Shown here one piece after another: positions 59,449 through 64,000 of a stretch of 64,000 nucleotides of DNA. Every line of letters starts with the position of its first letter. Position 1 is the first letter of the stretch. Both the position numbers and the translations under genes were made by a program. Location of the stretch: contig CM057062.1 of assembly GCA_029945375.1 (NCBI GenBank), positions 1,116,001 to 1,180,000 of the forward strand, given 5' to 3'. This DNA is from Agaricus subrufescens. Its lineage: Eukaryota > Basidiomycota > Agaricomycetes > Agaricales > Agaricaceae. The notes beneath the pieces were generated by a model. That model did not search any database, had not been told where the DNA came from, and worked only from the letters and a program-made list of their open reading frames with translations.

Positions 59449-62400
59449 ATGGTAAGTCACTGAATTCGACGAAGTCCTTACCTGCCCGCCTTATTCTACC
59501 ACTAGGACTTCATTCGTCATGTCGCTAAGTACTTCAGTGCCGAGCGTGCCTCCTCAATCACCACCCCGCAAGCTGAGACCTCAGCCCTACGTTTGGGAGG
59601 TGAGGACAACACTGAACCCGCGACGTCTCCACCTATAGGGACCTCAGGTACAGCATTGGGGGGGCAAGCCTTGACAGAACACAAGACGTCTCCTCCACCT
59701 ATGGGCACTCAACCCGCAACCTCTCCTCTTCCCCTAGGGACTTTAACCGCAACCTCTCCTCCAGCTATAGCGACGTCCGGTACACCTGTGGGCGGGGAAG
59801 TTTTCACTCAACCCGCAACGTGTCCTCCACCTATAGGGACTCAACCCCCCCCAGCTATAGTGACGTCCGGTACACCTGTGGGCGGGGAAGTCTTCACTCA
59901 ACCCGCAACGTGTCCTCCACCTATAGGGACTCAACCCCCCCCAGCTATAGCGGCGTCCGGTACACCTGTGGGCGGGGAAGTCTTCACTCAACCCGCAACG
60001 TGTTCTCCACCTATAGGGACTCAACCCCCCACCTCTCCTCCGGCTATAGGGTCGTCAGGTCCACCATCGGGCGGGGAAGTCTGCACTCAACCCGCAACCT
60101 CTCCTCCACCTATGGGGACTCCAAGCACAACATCTCTTCCACCTATGGGGGCCTCAGTTCTACCTTTGGGTGGCCAGGTCATCACTCAACCCGTCGCCTC
60201 GCCTCCACCTATGGAAACTTTTGTTCCAGTTTGGTCTTCAACTGGTGAAGTCCTTGGCTATCGTGCCATCGGTAACGAACACCGCATTCCTCGACCACCT
60301 CCGGCACCTGATACCCAGTTCGCAACAGCTGCCATCAATCCCTCCCAAAATATACCCCACTTGGCCACACCTCCCGTCAATCCCCCCCATTTGATATACC
60401 AGGAGCCGTCACCTCCTGCCAATCCCCAAAAAATTACATACCAGTTGCCAACTCCCCTCAATTCCCCCGCTACTATACCCCAGTTGCCAACACCTCCCGT
60501 CAATATACCGCCACCTATATCCCAGTTCAACTCATCTCAACAAATCTCTATTCAGAACCGACCGGCCCAGATACAGCCCAATCGATCGCCCACAGCCTCT
60601 GAGTTTCCAATCGACCTGAAAACAAGGCCGAACCCTTCAACATGGGATGGTTGGCCAGACAACGATTGGACTCACCTTTTCACCTGGGAGGAATATGTTT
60701 TGACAGGTGGGTTACGATCGGGATGGGCGCATAAATCAGGTACCTCGCGCAAAGGCTCACGAAACGCTGACACGCCAGATGGCGGGTTTCGTACCAAACG
60801 CGACTGTCGAGGGGTCTTCACCTGTTGCAACTTGGAATGCAAAGTCAGGCTTCGGCCTCATGTTGATCGAAAGGTCTTTGAGGAGCAGAAGACCAAAGTG
60901 GCCTGTGACTTGTGTCATTTACCCTTGGTATACGAGCCATGCGAGGCGTACGATACGCTGACAAGGTACAACGACGGTTGCTTGTACCAACACACGGGTA
61001 CTCACAGTCATGCACGTCCGCCAGTGAAGACCGCTATGCCATGGGAAGCCGAACTTTTCAAGAGTCACATAATGGCGCACCCAGCAGCGACACCGGCTCA
61101 GCTTCGCGTAGGCGTCTCCACATTAACAGGTAGAACACCACCCGTCTCCGACTTCTCGGAGGCCTATACCAATCCCGATCGGGTCGCCGCACAGCGTCAA
61201 AAAATTCTTCAGCCCTTCAAGCAATCCTCTGCTGGAGATACCTTTTTTCATCAAGTCCAAGAATTCGACGGCAAATTCCCGGGCTTCATATTGCATCGTT
61301 CCATCCAGGTCTTGCCTAAAGCTGTGTTCGTGATTCAAACACCCTGGATGAGGCAACAAAGCGTTCACCACACGGCCCTCGAGGACTCACTTAACGGAAT
61401 TGTCACCAATGGTGCCCACGGATTTTGGAGGAATCCTACCGCCGTGCTTCAAGTCTCTTCGATATATTCCATCACTCTTTCGCGCTGGATACCTGTGATT
61501 ATTTCGTATATGGACGGGCATAGCGCATACGAATTCCAAGTGCATTTCTTCTATCTATTCCAGGGTATTGCGGAGGTTGTGAGGGCCCAAGGGGAAGATT
61601 CTGAACTAGACGGCAACGACCTTGATACACATTTCGCCACGGTAAGTCAGATGTTTTCACGGTTATATCATCTTACTCACTGCGTTTCAGGTTGTGGACT
61701 TTAGTCAAGCCCAGCGAGAAGGCTTTATATTGGCGTATATTGACTTCATGTCCAACCAGCCAGGGGAGACCAGACCGAAGGCCACGCTTCGTGCGCGTGC
61801 AGAGTCACTTCTCAAAGGTTGCCACGAGCACTTCCGCCAAGCTGTGGCTCGCGTTGCGGCGAAACACGCTGTTGTTGATCCTACTCTTCACGACGACTTC
61901 ATGACCCGCTGCATGAGACTATCCCAGGTGTCGTCCTATGACTCTTATGAGAATATAGCCCGCGGGCTTATGAAAGATTACCCGCGTACGGCTAAATTCT
62001 TGGAGTGGTGGCTAAGGCGGCCCATAGCCAAGATGATTATGAAATCTCAACGCGTGATGGAGGAGAATTTGTGGATGGCCATCCCTGACACGACGAATGC
62101 TCAAGAAGCTGGACATTGGTCCATGTATTCCTCCACCGGGACCAATCATACCCTGATGTCCGGGTTGGAAGCCTTGGTGGCAGCGGTTAACAGCTTTCAG
62201 ACTATGGATGCCGCCGCTCTGAGTACGTTGCTTTCATTCGTCGTCCTTTCTGAGGCCTAATCATCTTGTAGCGGGACAAAAAACTCACTACGGATCTGAA
62301 TCTTGAGGGGCCCGAATGGCGCGGGCTCATGGGCGAACGCACCCACACCGTGATCCTGCTGCCAGCGCGGCAAAGGTCTACATCAACGATGGCAGAGCGC

Positions 62401-64000
62401 CGGACACCATGGCCAAGCTAGTAACCAACAAATCACCGTTGAAGCAACTTCGAGAGATAGCCGGAACTCTGGGTAAGACCTTTGGTACCAACTACTTTAA
62501 TTGGAAGTCCAATTTGTGCTGGCTTGATGTCAGTCTGGCCCTGCTTGACAATGCTATCTATCATGGATGGAAAGATTTTGATGAAGTCTACCTCCCTGTT
62601 TTGGATGCCGGGGGCGTGAGCATCGTCCTCAATTGCATTACGCGAATCCGTAATGTAAAGGACAATCCTCAGCCAGACACTGAGACGAGTCCCTCGAAAT
62701 CTCTTGACGTGCAACGAGACCTGGTCCGGGAGTGTCTCCTTCAGGAAAACATTATTGCTGATCTAGAATCACCGGACATGGTCTTTGTGAGTGCCATGTC
62801 TTTAATAAGACCGCCTAGTTACTTACCGTGTTCTACAGGCATGGTTTTCATCTCTTTTTCGCCGGGCCGACGCCACTCATTCGTTGACAGACGACGATCG
62901 GCTGGTGCCCTTTTTCTTCCCCATGTATTGCGACGTACATAAATGTACAGGCTCGCAAGCCACCGATGGTCTTCACCTCGAGATTTCCCCTCGCTTAAGG
63001 CCTTTGTACACTATCCAGCTTGGGCCGGCGGAGTTTGAGTCGACCAAGGGCCTCTTGACCGAGTGGTTTAAGCGTTTTTTGGCGTTTACCCCCACTCCCG
63101 GCCTCAGTTGTTGGAGAGAGTCGGAGGACGATGGAAGGCTATGTGACGGCCGTCGCACCGACTATCGCCGTTTTGTTGTTTCGCTGCCGGTGATCTTCGT
63201 CATAGAATTTGTCCAAGACAATCTTTACCGACCCGTGGAGTGGCGTATACCCGTTAAATTGCTTCCTCCCGGATACTCTCACATCACCAAGTTGCACGAC
63301 GTGGCATATGAGCTTGTGGGTGTGAGCTTGGTCGCGGAAGCCACCTCAACAACCAACCATTTTACAGCAAGATGGTATGATCCTGAAGACAAGGAGGTGT
63401 ATGAATATAATGACATGTGGCATGGGGGAAGAGCACAGGCTATGGGCCCAATGTCATATAAACACCATGTCGGCGGTCATCCTGTCATAGTACCCGCCAA
63501 GCATGCCGTTCACCACGCCGTCTATCGCCTCCGGGGGGGTCTGAAAGCTCAGGAGGCGTTTTTTAACGCCCGCGTGGCCAAACTGAAGACGACCCTGAAC
63601 GTAGTTATCCACAAGGAATTCCCCGCGAACGCCACCAACGTGCACTTAGGTGGGAAACTGGTTCCATTGCCCTCCAACCTTCGTACATGGATAAAGAACG
63701 ACAAGAATCGAGGCCTGTTCAAAGAATATGTCCACCCCTCGCAACCAAGCAAAATGTTCAAGCAGGTCTATCCAGAATCCGCCACTCCTGAGTTGGAGGA
63801 GGCGCTTGCTGGCCACGAGAAGCCAAACAGAGACCCATACAGCAGCCTGAAGACGCCCGATCCCGAGGACGACCTTCCATCATTACATCTTCCTACTCCA
63901 CCGACCAAACAGGTCAGCCTACCAGCCGAACTGGCTTCTATCGCACCGTCTGTGGCTAAGGCGGAGCCGCCACCCGACCAGGTGCAGGCTCCTCCCGTGC
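59449..64000 (+). pseudogene. MULE-like transposase fused to a USP-like peptidase (runs off window)
   Basis: Read as exons 59449-59451 (start codon only), 59506-61641, 61691 to about 62222, 62272-62786 and 62839-64000+. Order of parts: DFIRHVAKYF start; Pro/Thr/Gly-rich tandem repeats to about 60,220; a Pro-rich linker; a Cys/His cluster (DCRGVFTC..C, CDLC, HTGTHSH) resembling GCM/FLYWCH-type transposase zinc modules; then a transposase core (GFWRNPTAVLQVSSIYS, YEFQVHFFYLFQGI, VVDFSQAQREGFILAYIDF). The C-terminal part has NLCWLDVSLALL and, about 270 residues later, YELVGVSLVAEATSTTNHFT and RWYDPEDKEVYEYND, like the Cys and His boxes of ubiquitin-specific proteases. The putative first catalytic Asp reads Asn (GIVTNGAHGFW). 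The frame changes between about 62,335 and 62,365. Both suggest decay. Domain assignments are by eye. Confidence 0.6.
59761..60030 (+). repeat. 90-bp coding tandem repeat
   Basis: Three near-identical 90-bp units start at 59761, 59851 and 59941 (CCAGCTATAG..GACTCAACCCCCC), each encoding PPAIATSGTPVGGEVFTQPA plus TCPPPIGTQP or close variants. More divergent units continue on both sides, about 59,620-60,220. Confidence 0.9.

Noticed and set aside
59743..60024. Minus-strand frame with repeated YRWRTRCGLSEDFPAHRC
   Set aside because: It is the antisense reading of the 90-bp coding repeat and follows its periodicity only.

Overview
The window looks like a repeat-rich accessory region of a basidiomycete genome, most likely an agaricomycete. 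The evidence is many short (about 40-70 bp) GT-AG introns, a Plavaka-type DNA transposon, an Ngaro-type tyrosine-recombinase retrotransposon and a MULE-like transposase gene, all of which are typical of mushroom-forming fungi. No bacterial or organellar gene, rRNA, tRNA or CRISPR array was recognised. All gene models were read by eye from splice signals, reading phase and comparison between copies in the window.

The main content is a tandem array of eight paralogous NACHT-domain (NLR-like, STAND P-loop NTPase) genes, all on the + strand: N1 (1742-4680), N2 (6101-14718, split by a retrotransposon), N3 (24924-27611), N4 (28451-31420), N5 (35362-38310), N6 (41371-44465, nonsense codon in exon 1), N7 (47176-50137) and N8 (53043-56005). 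All share one six-exon architecture: a proline/serine-rich N-terminal exon, a short conserved exon, a 33/36-nt micro-exon, a 1.6-kb NACHT exon, a 165-nt exon and a C-terminal exon. N1-N3 form one subclade (motif IPGASADSSARDPPPRCHPG) and N4-N8 another (IRGAASDSSDRYPPPRCHPG, or SAR in N6). Between the intact copies lie at least ten eroded NACHT relics, and N6-N8 sit in roughly 5.8-kb tandem segmental duplications. This is a birth-and-death locus.

Two transposons interrupt the left part. An Ngaro element (8656-14292, split direct repeats A1 / B1-A2-B2, Gag, RT-RNase H, tyrosine recombinase) sits inside exon 5 of N2. Removing it gives an exon of exactly 165 nt, as in every paralogue. A 9.4-kb Plavaka element (15209-24621, 17-bp perfect terminal inverted repeats, TA target duplication) sits inside a NACHT relic, and the empty site can be read across the junction. 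It carries a 13-exon transposase gene on the - strand and a multi-exon companion gene of unknown function on the + strand. Both elements are decayed, mostly by TGA/TAG codons that look like C-to-T (or G-to-A) changes.

The right end (about 57.2-64 kb) leaves the array. It holds GC-rich 'GTCCGC' repeats, then a large gene (59449 to beyond 64000) encoding a repeat-rich N-terminus, a GCM/FLYWCH-like zinc-binding segment, a MULE-like transposase core and a C-terminal segment resembling a ubiquitin-specific protease (Cys box and His box). It has a probable catalytic Asp-to-Asn change and an apparent frameshift.
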